Below are positions 15,533 through 27,179 of a DNA stretch of 64,000 bases, one piece after another. Numbering within the stretch: the stretch's first letter is position 1; each line of letters begins with the position of its first letter. The notes beneath the pieces were generated by a model. It had not been told where the DNA came from. It saw nothing but the letters and a program-made list of their open reading frames with translations, and did not search any database. The position numbers and the translations under genes are program-made. This DNA comes from Myripristis murdjan. Taxonomy: Eukaryota; Chordata; Actinopteri; Holocentriformes; Holocentridae. The stretch is taken from positions 23,301,667-23,365,666 of the forward strand of contig NC_043989.1 in assembly GCF_902150065.1 (NCBI RefSeq). The letters are read 5' to 3'.

Positions 15533-16114
15533 CCACAACACACACCCACACACAGACAATTATGCAGTAGATGCAGTAGAAGTGAATGGGAACCGGGAGG
15601 AGAACACGCATGAACACAAATACAAACGCACCCGGTGACACTTCATCCACATGTAGCTGCTCTGCTGAATATTGCGCATGGCTGGGAGTAAGAATCTATA
15701 CTAGTGATGCATCCACACAACCAGCACACACACACACACACACACACATTGAGATGTTTCTACAGACAGCAGCTCATCTCAGATCAAAGAATGGGGGAGT
15801 CTCCACTATGCACCTTGAGAGTAGGACTCATGTGTGGCTGCAAAATTGGCCAAGACACTTACACACTGCTGAGGGCCTGAAGAGTGAGGAGAGGAGAGGA
15901 GAGAGGAGAAACGTGTTGGTGTAAGGATATGGGGATGATAATGATGTTTGGAGGGAGGGAGAAATGTATATTTTTTGGCAATGGGCCACAATAATGGATG
16001 GAGAGGGGCTAGACATCCTCCATTCCCAGTTATAGATGGATTAGGTCTGGCATTAAAGCCCAGCAGAAAACACACACTCTTTAACAATGACAACAAACCA
16101 CCGCCCAGCAGGAG

Positions 16115-16157
<43 letters not shown>

Positions 16158-16967
16158 GGCTCAAGCACCTCATATTTCCTGTGTACGTGTGCACAAGCGT
16201 GTGTACTCAATTATCCTCTAAAGAAATAAAGGGAATGAGGGTGAGCAGGAGGGGAGGGAGGCGAGGCGGCAAAGTAGAGGAGTGGAGAGATCGCCAGAGG
16301 GAGAAGTTAAATTGATCCCTGTCCTGCAGTTTTGGAGCTATCTGGAAAAAAAACTGTGTGTCTGTGTGTGTGTGTGTGTGTGTTTGTGTGGGGAGAAGTG
16401 ATTTAAGCCTGGCACAGCAGGGAATCTGCCATTTCTCCAAACACACAATGGCACAATGGAGCAGAGCTGGTGTGAGCCTAATGGTTATGGACACAAACAA
16501 TTAGCATCACACATCGAGCCAATTCCCGCACGCGTGGAACACACGTCCGATCCCGCGTTACCGAGCCGTGAGAGCGGCTTCCAGCGGTCAATCACAGTGC
16601 ATTAATTCTCCAAGTCCTGATGTGTGATTTCATTTTTTTTTTTTTTTCTTTTTTGATAAAAATCAATTTATGTCTCCAAAAGATTTGTGAAGAATGTAAT
16701 GTAAAAAGATTAAGAGCTTAGCTGTTTTACACCCAGTGTCACGCAAGCTATATTGAGAACTCAGATTATGTGTCGACATCGCATAAGCGCTGATATGTAA
16801 TCCCATATTCAGGAGGTTTTAACAGAATACACTCTAACTTGCTCCATCTCTCTCAGTTGCTCTCTCTGTTAACTCTATCTTTCTGCCTTGGTGTGCATGT
16901 GAGTTTGTATGTGTGTATGGATATGTATGTGCATCTGTGTATATTCACGTGCCTGCATGTGTATAGG

Positions 16968-17022
<55 letters not shown>

Positions 17023-17127
17023 CCCCTAGATCAGTGCTTTCCTCAGTCTCAGACAGAAAAAGTAGGACAGCTCTGCTGTGGAGGAGACAGGGCGTTGTCT
17101 GGTCAAACTATTTAAAGAAATTGATCA

Positions 17128-17173
<46 letters not shown>

Positions 17174-17400
17174 ATCAAAGAGCTCAGACTGACTGAGAGA
17201 AAAAAGACTGTAACAGAAATAGAGACACACTCACAGAAGATGAGACACACACACGTCCACACAGACAAAATGAAGTTTGGGATATTTATACCATTCAGAC
17301 TCACATTACCATTCCCCTAAGTGACTCACAGATGCTCACTCTCACACACAAGTGTGCAGAAACACTACTCAAATGCACACACTCTCTCACCACTGAACAC

Positions 17401-17431
<31 letters not shown>

Positions 17432-20400
17432 TATACAGGACTCTGGTTCTGACCTCATATCTCACATCGGGGCCACATAGCGTGTGTGTGACATGGATCT
17501 TCGGGATAGAATAGGAGGATAGAGCACACACCTTCAGTGTAAGAGGCAAACGGCTCGGGCTCCAGAGAAAGGGTAGTGATGTCGGAGCACAGGACCTGGA
17601 TAGGGTTCAACATCCTGGGGGAGGACTCCAGGGTGGAGAGGGGTGGACAGGATGGGCGGAGCTCTTCAGGCTATAGCCAGGAGCAGCCCTGCAAGAGGAG
17701 CAAGGATGGAGGGACAGGGAGAGCAGGGGGAAGGGGGAGCAGGGGGTAAGGAAGGGTGGATGGGGGTGGAGGGGGTTAGGCGGGGGGGTCGGGGGTAGGG
17801 ACTGAGTTACTGCATCACCACATCGGCCATGTGCACCCACCAAAAAACACTATTTGTGACCACGTCGAGACAGCATTATGTCGGCTATCTACACGGGACA
17901 GGAAAGCTTGGAATCTCAGTCTTTCCATGTTATTCCCCTGATCTTTACCAAAGCATTTGTGAGCAAAGCATTCTGGGTAAATGTTTGTGTGCTACAGTTC
18001 ACGAGGGATTGGAAGCGAGATAGTGCGGATTCTCCAGGTGTGATGACTAAAGTTAACAAACTCACTCTCAGTAGTAAGACTTTAAAGCAGCCTGAGTGGA
18101 GTGAATGCTAACTTCCCCATGTGTATAAATATATGTGTTCTGTTTACAATGGGCAGTTAATATACAAGTATTTCTGTTTTTGTCTTTTTTTATTGGTTCA
18201 CTTGTGTTGTCCGAGGAGTCAGGCACATTAATTTTGCATGAAACCAGTTTGGTCATTTTAATGTTTTCACTGCAACTGAAGGATTATATGCTCCTTTAAA
18301 ACCCTCAAACTCAATTTTTCCCTAAAAACAACATTGCTATGACAATATCACATATGTATTCTGGTTGCAACACTTCACTGAAGCTACATTACACTTATAC
18401 TGCGGGAAATATTAAAAACCAAGATGCCAGTGTTTTAAGGCTGAACCACTACATCAACAGAAAATATCGAGATGTTTTATGCAACATCTTTCTCCACATT
18501 TGCCTGTAACTAAACAAACATATTTGCCATCTCTGGAAACTCTGGGATCTCTAAAATTTCAAATAAACTTCTGTGGGTTTGAACAATGCTCAGTTGCGCA
18601 GCAGGGACAAATCCACTGCCGGGACCAACAGGGTTCAAGAGGCTAAGTGCTGAAAAAGCTCTCTGACCCACTGGGCTGATGAAACCTTCTCAGAGCCAAT
18701 TGCATAATGTCAACAAATGCATTGTCAGAAAAGCTAAAGCAAGGCTGTTTTTGTAGTTCCTGTAAATCTTACCATTTGGATAGAAGAGATGTTCACCCAA
18801 ACAACAATTTTCAGAATCCCATGCCTATATAAGCTACACAATGCGTGTGTGGTAGTGGGTAAAAAATTGTGCTTTCATTCTGTATTTGAGAAAACATTAA
18901 CGGGACAAGTTGGTATGACACCAGTTGGTATGATTTATTGGCTTCTAGTATCCGTGCTGTATCAAGGCTGATGTGAATGCATGAATATTATCTCCAGAAA
19001 TGATGTGGTCAGGTTGTGGATAATTATCCAAGAGAGCAGCTAGGTAAAATGTAAAAGGTTAATAGCAGTCAGCAGGGTCAACCAATCAGTTGCATTTCAA
19101 GCCACAAAAAACCTGCAAAAAAAATGTCTAAAGCATGCACAACAAAGTGCAGCAACAGCAATGCAGTCCAATCTCTCCCATTAGACTGACACTACATCTT
19201 GGTACTATTTTGGTCACTGAATGATGCCACTGTATTACTACATGCTAGAATAGGGGTTGCCAAACCTTTTCATGCTAAGGCCCACATGTAGGGGTACTAT
19301 TTGTCTCGAGGCTCACCGAACATTTTGTGACGTGAAATAAAGTTGTTAAAAAGTAGTTAAGCCACATGTATATGCCTCACCATTCTGTATTTGTTCTACA
19401 TTTAGTTATAAAACACTGCCATACATTCAGTATGAGCCAATCAATCAAATTCCTAAATATGTGTTGGATATTGCATGACATTAACATGCCACCACTTTTG
19501 GCAGCTACTTCACCATCAGGTCTGTGACAGGATATAAAACCATTGTGGATAGACAACTCATCATGATTTCCTGTGATGCCTTTTTTGTTTGCTTTGGAGT
19601 TTGATCCTTAGTATTATATTTTTGCAGTGCATCTGCTGGTTTTAAAAGCCTGTCCATATTGGTAGCCAGCTAAGAAGACAGCTTTCATTCTCCAGTCACT
19701 GTCGCTTTCATTGGGCATCACATTCAGTGGTGCTGTAGAGGGCCTGATGGACGTAGATGCTGCCCCTGCATGACACGATTTTCTGAATTTCTGTCCACTG
19801 TTATGAAGAAAAGAATGCATCGATGTGGCTTTCTCATGACCCACCTGTCTCCATGCTGGGGCCCACAGGTTGAATATCATCGCACTAGAATCTGCTCACC
19901 TATCACTCCAAGGGAGGAAATGTGCACTAGTGTTATTCAGAGAACAAAATAGTTCAAAGGTAGAGCATCAGTCTATGGGAGAGATAAGCACTGGAGTACA
20001 TTCTTATTCTTGGAATTTTGTCGTGGATTATTTAAACATTTTTTAGTGAGTGTTTTGTGGCTTAATTAGCTGCAGCTCTGACCACAGGAGTCACCTTTGG
20101 AGATAATGTCAGTGCATCGATAAGAGCCAGTAAACCATACCAACTTGTGTTAATAAATAGAAGCTTTCCACCTATTTTTAACTATTAATAAATATATAAA
20201 TAAAGTCTAGCAAAACTTCACAGAATGTCAAAATTTTGAAGGTTGACATGAAGCCTTGGCTGCTTTTGTTAAAATTACTGTAACTAGCCAAAGTGCTAAG
20301 CCTCCTCCATCTCCATCCTTGAACCCACTGCTACCCCATCTGAAGGTGAAAAGTAGGAATTTGAGGAGGGCAGAAGGGATGAGGGAGGGGATGGGAGAGA

Positions 20401-21257
20401 TGAAGGGAGGGAGGAAGGGAAGGAGGGGTGAGGGTTAAGCATCCCTCCCCTGTAGTGTGTACTGTGTTTATAGGGCAAGGGAATCCCCATGGGAAGTCCT
20501 ACAGACACACTGCTGTGTATGCGGGAGCACGCACACACACAGATGCGCACGCACACACGCACATATATATATATATAAACACATGCACACACCCTTGCAT
20601 ACACACAGGCTTGTGCAAACAAAAGGGCATACATGCTCAAAGACTCACACACATATATGAATGAAACACAGGCAAAAAAAAAGTAAAGAGAGGTGGAGGC
20701 ACACAGAAGCTAGCAAAATACCCCCAAGCATAAAAATCACATGAACTCTGGCTCTCTTACTTTTGCTCCCACTCTCTCTCTCTCACTCTTGCTGTTTAAC
20801 ACACGCACATGCACACACATACACACACACAAACACAGGCTTTAGAGCAGGCTTTAGAGCACTGTTGGATAATTGTTTGGCAGACGCACCACTTCAGCGC
20901 GAGGCAATGCTGTTAGTTGCATTAGAGGACCGATGGGGAAAGGCAGGGACAGAAGAGGGGGGATGGAGCTGGGGAGCAGGACGGGGGATGGGGGGTGAAC
21001 GTGGAGAAAAAGGTAGAGGGGGGTTGGAGTGGATGGAAAGGGAGAAGCAGATGATGAATCATATTGTTCATCTGCAACAGAAAATGATTTCCTAGGGTCT
21101 GCAGGAGGAGTCTGATGAGAGCGATCCAGACTCAGCTCACAATTTCTACTGATTCTTCTTCCTCCTCTTCTTCTGTACATTATATAGCCGTCTATTCCCA
21201 GCATGGCGTATGCATGTGTTGCACAAGCCTTTTAGCCCTTTGTGTGTGTGTGTGTGG

Positions 21258-21322
<65 letters not shown>

Positions 21323-21761
21323 TGTGTGTGTGTACGTGTGTGTCCACCTTGGTTTGGGCTCATAATCAATTCTCCCTGAATAATGGCTGTGTCTGGCTGA
21401 GTGGCATGGAATAATTAATACAGCTATTATTGGTGGGCGGACACAACCTGTCAATCATATTGGCCCACCATAAAAAGCAGCATGTTTATCATCACAGGCT
21501 GTTGCTATGGCAATAATAGATGGATGGATGGATGGATGGATGGATGTTGATGAACGTTAAGACCGATTTCATACGACAAAGTCCTTTTATGGGAGCATGT
21601 GAGGTGGCCAAAGACACATGTGGCACAAACACACAAACAAGAACAAATGGACAGACAAACACACACACACACTCACACATACACAACCACAAACAAATGC
21701 ACATACAGATGTGCTTCCTCTCAGTGACAGAATATGTTGCACACACACACACACACACACG

Positions 21762-21804
<43 letters not shown>

Positions 21805-23044
21805 AATCCACAGGCAGCACTATGGCTCTCCTCCTTTCTCCATGCTTCTGCTTGTGAGGGAAATGACATTACAGCACAGACACAGGAAGCATCATAATGC
21901 CCTTTCTGTCGTGATGTGGGAATCACAAATGAGTTCACAACATGTTCATGATCCACCCACCCCGCCACCGCAAATGATCACAACTCACTGGCGTGGTTTC
22001 AGAGGCGTGGTGAACAATGAGCTGAGTGTATGTAAGAAACACACTGGGGCAGACAGACAGGCACACATGCAAGCCAACATACAGGTGAGATTAGTGGTGT
22101 AATTGAGATTAGCAGAAGGAGATTGTTGAGGGCTTATAGTCCGTCTGGTTTATGAAACAAACCAGCGCAAATTCAGGGTTTGCACGCCTTGCATGCTGCT
22201 GCCGCTTAGATTCCCCCCAGCTTCTCATCTGATATGCCGTATATTCAATCTGATGCCCACGCCTGGTTACATTCAGGCAGAGAGAGAGAGGGAGAGAGAG
22301 AGAGAGGGAGAGAGAGAGAGAGAGCGAACGTGTGTGACTGTATTACCATGTGATGGATGACATGTCATACTGCTACCACTCAAAGGGGAGTATGAAAGAA
22401 CGTGGCATGATGGGATTTCTACTTTGTCTGCTGTTCACGTAAAAAAAAATGCTCTCTCTCTCTCACTGTCACTGACACATACACACACTGACACACACAC
22501 ACACTGACACACACACACACAGAGCCGATCAGCTCTTTCCTCACGGTGGTGTTACACAAGGTAAAGAGCGGTTACACAATCACAAACAGTCAGATAATAA
22601 AAGAAAGAGAGACAGGAAAGGTGCGGGACAAAGGGAAAGAAAGTGAGATTACATGAAAGTCGGAGCCGAGGAAGGAGAGGGGGATTAATTTCAGAGAAAG
22701 GAGGAGAGGGGAGGAGTGTTTCGCTGCCGAGATCTCACTGCTCTGTCTGCAACTCTACACTGATCATAGGAGGGCTTAACGGAATAAAAGCAGATTAGGA
22801 TGCCATCCTGAACGCAGGGGCTTGTTTTGTCTGACAGGCAAGCGCACACACACACACACACGTACACACACAAACTTCAGCAGGCCAATGTACAAATAAA
22901 GACAGCACATGGTGGGACACTTAGAACACACTCATGGTGACACACAGCCTCCACTCCCGCCCGCTTACCTTCAGTCACATAGTTGTGGTCGGGGAGGAAG
23001 CCGCGGTGGTTGAGCGTCGGGGTGGCGTCAGTGTCTTCGCCCAT
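1048..23044 (-). CDS. ppp2r2c: PP2A regulatory subunit B55 gamma, 3'-truncated by window edge (gene span)
   Basis: WD40-propeller B subunit that gives the PP2A core its substrate choice and location. Coding exons in transcript order: 22969-23044, 11026-11123, 10376-10541, 8279-8391, 7294-7471, 6308-6472, 3479-3648, 1048-1139. All have GT/AG ends and phases that join cleanly, giving 1058 nt or about 353 residues. B55 hallmarks are [20 protein letters not shown], the [20 protein letters not shown] block, [20 protein letters not shown] and [20 protein letters not shown]. The start MGEDTD and the wording [20 protein letters not shown] fit the gamma (C) paralogue better than A, B or D as I recall them. 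The C-terminal exons, about 95 residues, lie beyond the left edge. The gene is about 22 kb or longer because of large repeat-rich introns. B55 gamma is known from vertebrates as a brain-enriched subunit; that expression is not visible here. Which teleost duplicate this is cannot be told. Confidence 0.93.
3479..3648 (-). CDS. ppp2r2c: ppp2r2c coding exon 7
   Basis: Encodes [20 protein letters not shown] through KPLETYQ. Acceptor CTGCAG|TGTTCG; the first codon is split with exon 6 (T+TG = Leu), giving the family string KLFEEPEDP. Ends in phase 0. Confidence 0.94.
6308..6472 (-). CDS. ppp2r2c: ppp2r2c coding exon 6
   Basis: Encodes [20 protein letters not shown] through LCDKHSK plus one base. 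The exact multiple of three with phase 1 at both ends agrees with the B55 gene layout. Donor AAAT|GTGAGT. Confidence 0.93.
7294..7471 (-). CDS. ppp2r2c: ppp2r2c coding exon 5
   Basis: Encodes [20 protein letters not shown] through GITDRSF plus one base. The donor TTCA|GTATCC was chosen because joining to the next exon restores the family sequence [11 protein letters not shown]; reading on into the intron gives SILMV. Starts in phase 0 and ends in phase 1. Confidence 0.92.
8222..8273. repeat. (GATA)n microsatellite
   Basis: About thirteen uninterrupted GATA units, ending six bases before the end of ppp2r2c coding exon 4. Confidence 0.97.
8279..8391 (-). CDS. ppp2r2c: ppp2r2c coding exon 4
   Basis: Encodes [20 protein letters not shown] through STVTSLQ; starts in phase 1 and ends in phase 0. 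The donor CAG|GTTACC runs into a (TATC)n repeat on the coding strand only six bases past the exon (8222-8273), a second example of a repeat set against a splice site in this gene. Confidence 0.92.
10376..10541 (-). CDS. ppp2r2c: ppp2r2c coding exon 3
   Basis: Encodes [20 protein letters not shown] through LLSTN. It contains the [20 protein letters not shown] block diagnostic of B55 and starts in phase 0 and ends in phase 1. Acceptor CACTAG|AGC and donor AATG|GTGAGA are both good matches. Confidence 0.93.
10957..11018. repeat. (TG)n microsatellite
   Basis: Thirty-one pure TG units, beginning eight bases past the donor of ppp2r2c exon 2 ((CA)n on the gene's coding strand). Confidence 0.97.
11026..11123 (-). 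CDS. ppp2r2c: ppp2r2c coding exon 2
   Basis: Encodes [20 protein letters not shown] and on to REPE, the first propeller blade shared by all B55 proteins; starts in phase 1 and ends in phase 0. The exon is wedged between two long microsatellites. On the coding strand its polypyrimidine tract is a (TC)n run of 67 bases (11127-11193), and the donor GTAGGGG is followed within 8 bases by (CA)n of 62 bases (10957-11018). Confidence 0.93.
11127..11193. repeat. (GA)n microsatellite forming an acceptor polypyrimidine tract
   Basis: About thirty-three pure GA units. On the minus strand this reads (TC)n and directly precedes the CAG acceptor of ppp2r2c exon 2. Confidence 0.96.
12084..12623. mobile_element. 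hAT-like non-autonomous element (MITE)
   Basis: Left end reads GGTGTCCCAATTCAGGGGCT and the right end carries the inverse ACCTGTGAATTGGGACGATT. TCCCAATTCA...GGCTGC termini of this type are common on fish hAT-derived MITEs. No transposase remains, and no clear 8-bp target duplication was found. The apparent open frames across it on both strands are chance. Confidence 0.5.
14407..14441 (+). other. G-quadruplex-prone G tract
   Basis: Successive runs of three or more G separated by single T's, (GGGT)n type, on the plus strand within a ppp2r2c intron. The single-base loops make this a strong G4 candidate by sequence rule. It lies 20 bases from the X-box at 14460. Confidence 0.6.
14460..14473. promoter_or_regulatory. 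RFX X-box motif
   Basis: GTTGCCATGGTAAC is a full palindromic X-box of the kind bound by RFX factors. It is in a ppp2r2c intron next to a G-rich tract. Binding is inferred from the motif only. Confidence 0.5.
14851..14899. repeat. (GT)n microsatellite
   Basis: Pure GT run in a ppp2r2c intron. Confidence 0.95.
16975..17021. repeat. (TG)n microsatellite
   Basis: Pure TG run; about 110 bases further on is an (AC)n run (17130-17171), so the pair can fold back on itself as TG against AC. Confidence 0.95.
17130..17171. repeat. (AC)n microsatellite
   Basis: Pure AC run, opposite in sense to the TG run at 16975-17021. Confidence 0.95.
17532..17613 (-). CDS. ppp2r2c: alternative first coding exon of ppp2r2c
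   Basis: An ATG at 17613 opens a 27-residue peptide that begins [18 protein letters not shown], ends ASYTE and finishes with one extra base at a good donor (GAAG|GTGTGT). The canonical first exon ends in the same ...TE codon and phase. Joined to the exon at 11026-11123 it therefore gives an uninterrupted B55 propeller with a different N-terminus. It lies within intron 1. DNA just upstream in transcript direction (17750-17810) is G-rich. Alternative N-termini are known for B55 beta, where they change location; a comparable role here is inferred. It could also be an internal exon following a non-coding leader, since CCCCCAG|G precedes the ATG. Confidence 0.72.
19250..19890. mobile_element. possible old hAT-type repeat remnant
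   Basis: Begins GGGGTTGCCAAACCTTTTCA with AAGGCCCAC, and ends with GGGGCCCACAGGTTGAATAT. These resemble the subterminal wording (loss of 'ccaaac...ctttt...ggcccac') of vertebrate hAT/Charlie repeats. No coding remains were recognised and the ends are imprecise. Confidence 0.3.
21241..21343. repeat. compound (TG)n-(GA)n-(TG)n repeat
   Basis: A TG run, then about 44 bases of pure GA, then TG again; an unusual three-part compound microsatellite in ppp2r2c intron 1. Confidence 0.95.
21501..21514. promoter_or_regulatory. RFX X-box-like motif
   Basis: GTTGCTATGGCAAT is a near-consensus X-box within ppp2r2c intron 1, followed shortly by a (GATG)n run. Motif match only. Confidence 0.35.
21741..21798. 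repeat. (CA)n followed by a 36-base T run
   Basis: About ten CA units, then GC, then 36 uninterrupted T (21763-21798). This could be the poly-A tail of an old retroposed copy on the minus strand, but no body was recognised. Confidence 0.9.
22969..23044 (-). CDS. ppp2r2c: ppp2r2c coding exon 1 (canonical start)
   Basis: Encodes 25 residues beginning [18 protein letters not shown] and ending NYVTE, plus one base of the next codon. Donor is GAAG|GTAAGC. The start resembles the known MGEDTD start of B55 gamma, but residues 7-14 diverge from the usual RKINHSF. The DNA upstream (23045-23320) is GC-rich, with (GGT)n and G-run tracts, and probably holds the 5' UTR and promoter. Confidence 0.9.
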
Positions 23045-23775
23045 CAGCGGGGCTGGGGGGAGCGCCCGTCTTGGTGGGGCAGCGTAATGGTGGCAGATCG
23101 GTGGTGAAGGTGGTGAAGGTGGTGGTGGTGGGGATGGTGGGGATGCCGGCCAGTACAGCGCCCATACTGCTGCCCGCCGACGCCTCCTCAGCACAGGGGC
23201 GCAGAGCCGGGCATCCTATCCTCGGGACGAGGGGTGGGAGGGCTGGGTGAAAGGAGGGGGGTGAGGGGGCAGGGAGAGGAGTGAGGGGGAGTCGGGATGG
23301 TCCCAAAAGAGTAGCTGGGTAGGTGGCCGGGCGGCGGAGTCCAAAGACCGCTTCTGAGAGCCAGGTGCCAAACCTAAAGCGGAGGATGTGTGTTTGAATA
23401 TGGGTATTTAATTGAAACAGTACCGGGGGTGCACTTGATTTATACTGCCCAGGCACTCGCAAGTGCTTCACAAGGGGACTTGTGATTCATGAGCTAAGAT
23501 AAATCAAACGCTCCTCATGTCTGTCCTAGAGCTGCTGGGCCTGGGTCTGGCCAGGCGAATTCGGCTCTGTTATAAACACAGGCGCACACATACACACACA
23601 CACACACACGTAGCATTACACATGTGCTTTTAGAGGGGGGTGCCTCCTTCCGTGCTCCAAAAGAAGCAGAGAAGATGAGGAGGAGGAAGAGGAGGAAGAG
23701 AAGGGGGGGAGGGGAGAGAGAGGGATGAGCGGAGCCCCTGGTCTGTGTATCTGCAGTGCTGCTGCTTCTGCAGTG

Positions 23776-23808
<33 letters not shown>

Positions 23809-24037
23809 CGTGAGTGCCTAGCACATTAACAAACACACACACACACACACTCACCCACACACACGGCAGCTTCTGGGTCAGGTACTCCTCAGTGGATCCT
23901 CCATGAATAACGTCTGTCTCTCTCTTCCCTCTGCTGTTCCGGTAAAAGGAGGAGGAAAATCCTACCGGCTCTGCGTTCTGCGGCAGTCTGAGCTCTGGCG
24001 TATGTGTGAAAGGCGGTGTGGGAGAGAGAGAGAGGAA

Positions 24038-24093
<56 letters not shown>

Positions 24094-24220
24094 GATCTGT
24101 CCTGCTGTGCTGGTACGTGTGTGATGCATCACAGCAGGCCCCACCTACTCCCCGACCCAGCCAATCAACGCAGAGCTGAGATCTGCCTGGCCACTGACTG
24201 CAGGTGATTAAATATGAGAA

Positions 24221-24252
<32 letters not shown>

Positions 24253-24454
24253 AAGGATGAAAGAGAGTGTGGGAGAGCGGAAGTGGCTGAAGTAAAGCGG
24301 TGATTAAAGGCAGAGAGGCAGAAAAAGAAGAGAGAAAGAGGGAGTGAAAGAGGCGGGAGGGGGGGATCGACGACTTGGCCTGGCAAACAGAGACTACTAG
24401 AGGATTCACCTAGAGACATAATTCTATTAACACAGAGGCACACTGACACAGCAC

Positions 24455-24487
<33 letters not shown>

Positions 24488-25803
24488 AGCTAAAAACATA
24501 CATGCATCCCAATTTAGAGCGCAGGTTACCACTGAAGAGAGCAGAAATGAGCATGTACAGAGTGACACGCACACTCACACACATGTACACACAGTAAATG
24601 TGGAGACAGAGAGTGTGTGTGTGTGCATGGGGAAGGGTGGTGGGGCAGTAGACAGTTGGTGCCATCTCTGGTGCTGGCAGTCTGCCATTAGGCTTTAACC
24701 ACCCCTCACACTCAACAGGGAACAAGACGAGCTGTTTATCTGACTTGCCCCAAGACTGCCAACATGTTCCTCCCCGCACCCCCCACACTTACAAATGACA
24801 TGCTCCACACACCACGGCCATATCTGCCCTCCTAGCTGCCCCCTGCCAGCCTAACATCCACCGCAAACCCCCCCCAAAGCCCACCCACTGCTCCTGCATA
24901 CACCTACTGTCTATATGCTCAACCAACCGTGCTTCACCCTGAACCATATGCCCCCCAAAAACCCCCTCATGGCTCAAGATGTCAAGTTCGTTTCTCATTA
25001 AAGGCAGGCTCTGACCCTCTTGCTCACCTCCAAGCAAAGGTGTGAAGGAAAAAAAAAAAAAAAAAACATTACATATGATTTATCACATTTAATATTTTCT
25101 GACATGCTTTCAAATCCTATGATATAGCCATGCAGGCGGACTAAAGCTTCAAGCGAATTATTCATTCCAATCATGAAGGTACCAACTGGATTGAATAAAG
25201 CACATAATTCATGGAGTTGCTTGAGGTATGTTGTTCTCCACTTTTAAAACTGATTTGAAAGGATTATACCGTCCAATATTGGTTGCATAAGTGTCTAGCG
25301 GATATGCTTTGGCTTAGAAGTCAAAGCTTAGGCTACTAACCCAAATGTAGCCTACCCTATTCATGTTGAAAATGTTTTTAAAAAACTGCTCCATTAACAA
25401 TCAAACTTGCCATGATTAGGTAAATCCATATGGTCCTACAACCAGCAAAAGCTTTTGCTAAAATTACTGTTTTATGCTATAGGAATTCATTAAAATATGC
25501 ACACTGATCTGCACACAGAGCTTGAGACTTTGTTCACTCCGCTTGTTATTAACTCCCAAGTGCACCAGTGGAATGCTGAAGCTAGCTGCTTGGTTGAGGT
25601 GTGTGCCAGGCTGAATAGCACTCCCACTGTTTCTAGTGTAGTTATAAGGAAGCTTTTTTTTTAATTACCTGGAAAACAGGAATTTTAGTGAACATGCGTG
25701 GCAGACAAGCATTCACAACAGCGGCAAGGAATCTACTCTAACTCGAAAATGTACTGGGAAATATGCAAAAGTACAAGTCCATTGTGCTTAATTTAACCCT
25801 AAA
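23045..25803. other. ppp2r2c upstream region, no further gene seen
   Basis: Directly upstream of the ppp2r2c start is GC-rich sequence with G runs on the plus strand (23090-23320), probably promoter and 5' UTR. Beyond it are (AC)n and pure (GA)n runs (24041-24091, and GA-rich DNA to about 24250) and AT-rich DNA. Several long frames here are repeat artefacts. A non-coding first exon could be hidden; none can be proved. Confidence 0.5.
24041..24091. repeat. (GA)n microsatellite
   Basis: Pure GA run about 1 kb upstream of the ppp2r2c start; a shorter one lies near 24220-24245. Confidence 0.95.
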
Positions 25804-27179
25804 GGTAGTCACCTGAAATGGTTTTCCAACAGTCTTGAAGGAGTTCCCAGAGGTGTTTAGCACTTGTTAGCCCCTTTGCCTTCACTCTGCGGTCCAGCTC
25901 ACCCAAACCATCTCAGTTGGGTTCAGGTCCAGTGACTGTGGAGGCCAGGTCATCTGCCGCAGCACTCCATCATTCTCCTTCTTGGTCAAATAGCCCTTAC
26001 ACAGCCTGGAGGTGTGTTTGGGGTCATTGTCCTGTTGAAAAATACATGATTGTTCAACTAAACGCAAACCGGATGGGATGGCATGTCGCTGCAGGATGCT
26101 GTGGTAGCCATGCTGGTTCAGTGTGCCTTCAATTTTGAATAAATCCCCAACAGTGTCACCAGCAAAACACCCCCACACCATCATACCTCCTCCTCCATGC
26201 TTCACAGTGGGAACCAGGCATGTGGAATCCATCCGTTCACCTTTTCTGCGTCTCACAAAGACACGGCGGTTGGAACCAAAGATCTCAAATTTGGACTCAT
26301 CAGACCAAAGCACAGATTTCCACTGGTCTAATGTCCATTCCTTGTGTTTCTTGGCCCAAACAAATCTCTTCTGCTTGTTGCCTCTCCTTAGCAGTGGTTT
26401 CCTAGCAGCTATTTGACCATGAAGGCCTGATTCGTGCAGTCTCCTCTTAACAGTTGTTCTAGAGATGGGTCTGCTGCTAGAACTCTGTGTGGCATTTATC
26501 TGGTCTCTGATCTGAGCTGCTGTTAACTTGCCATTTCTGAGGCTGGTGACTCGGATGAACTTGTCCTCAGAAGCAGAGGTGACTCTTGGTCTTCCTTTCC
26601 TGTGTCGGTCCTCATGTGTGCCAGTTTCGTTGTAGCGCTTGATGGTTTTTGCGACTCCACTTGGGGACACATTTAAAGTTTTTGCAATTTTCCGGACTGA
26701 CTGACCTTCATTTCCTAAAGTAATGATGGCCACTCATTTTTCTTTAGTTAGCTGATTGGTTCTTGCCATAATATGAATTTTAACAGTTGTCCAATAGGGC
26801 TGTTGGCTGTGTAGTAACCTGACTTCTGCACAACACAACTGATGGTCCCAACCCCATTGATAAAGCAAGAAATTCCACTAATTAACCCTGATAAGGCACA
26901 CATGTGAAGTGAAAACCATTTCAGGTGACTACCTCTTGAAGCTCATCGAGAGAATGCCAAGAGTGTGCAAAGCAGTAATCAGAGCAAAGGGTGGCTATTT
27001 TGGAGAAACTAGAATATAAAACATGTTTTCAGTTATTTCACCTTTTTTTGTTAAGTACATAACTCCACATGTGTTCATTCATAGTTTTGATTCCTTCAGT
27101 GAGAATCTACAATGTAAACAGTCATGAAAATAAAGAAAACGCATTGAATGAGAAGGTGTGTCCAAACTTTTGGCCTGTA

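Noticed and set aside
23630-24788. Frames of 259 and 207 codons on the minus strand upstream of ppp2r2c
   Set aside because: Made largely of translated (GA)n, (AC)n and Ser/Leu runs; no conserved motif, and exon joins to ppp2r2c are not supported.
25917-26416. Plus-strand frames inside the first Tc1 copy
   Set aside because: Antisense to the transposase, which is clearly on the minus strand.
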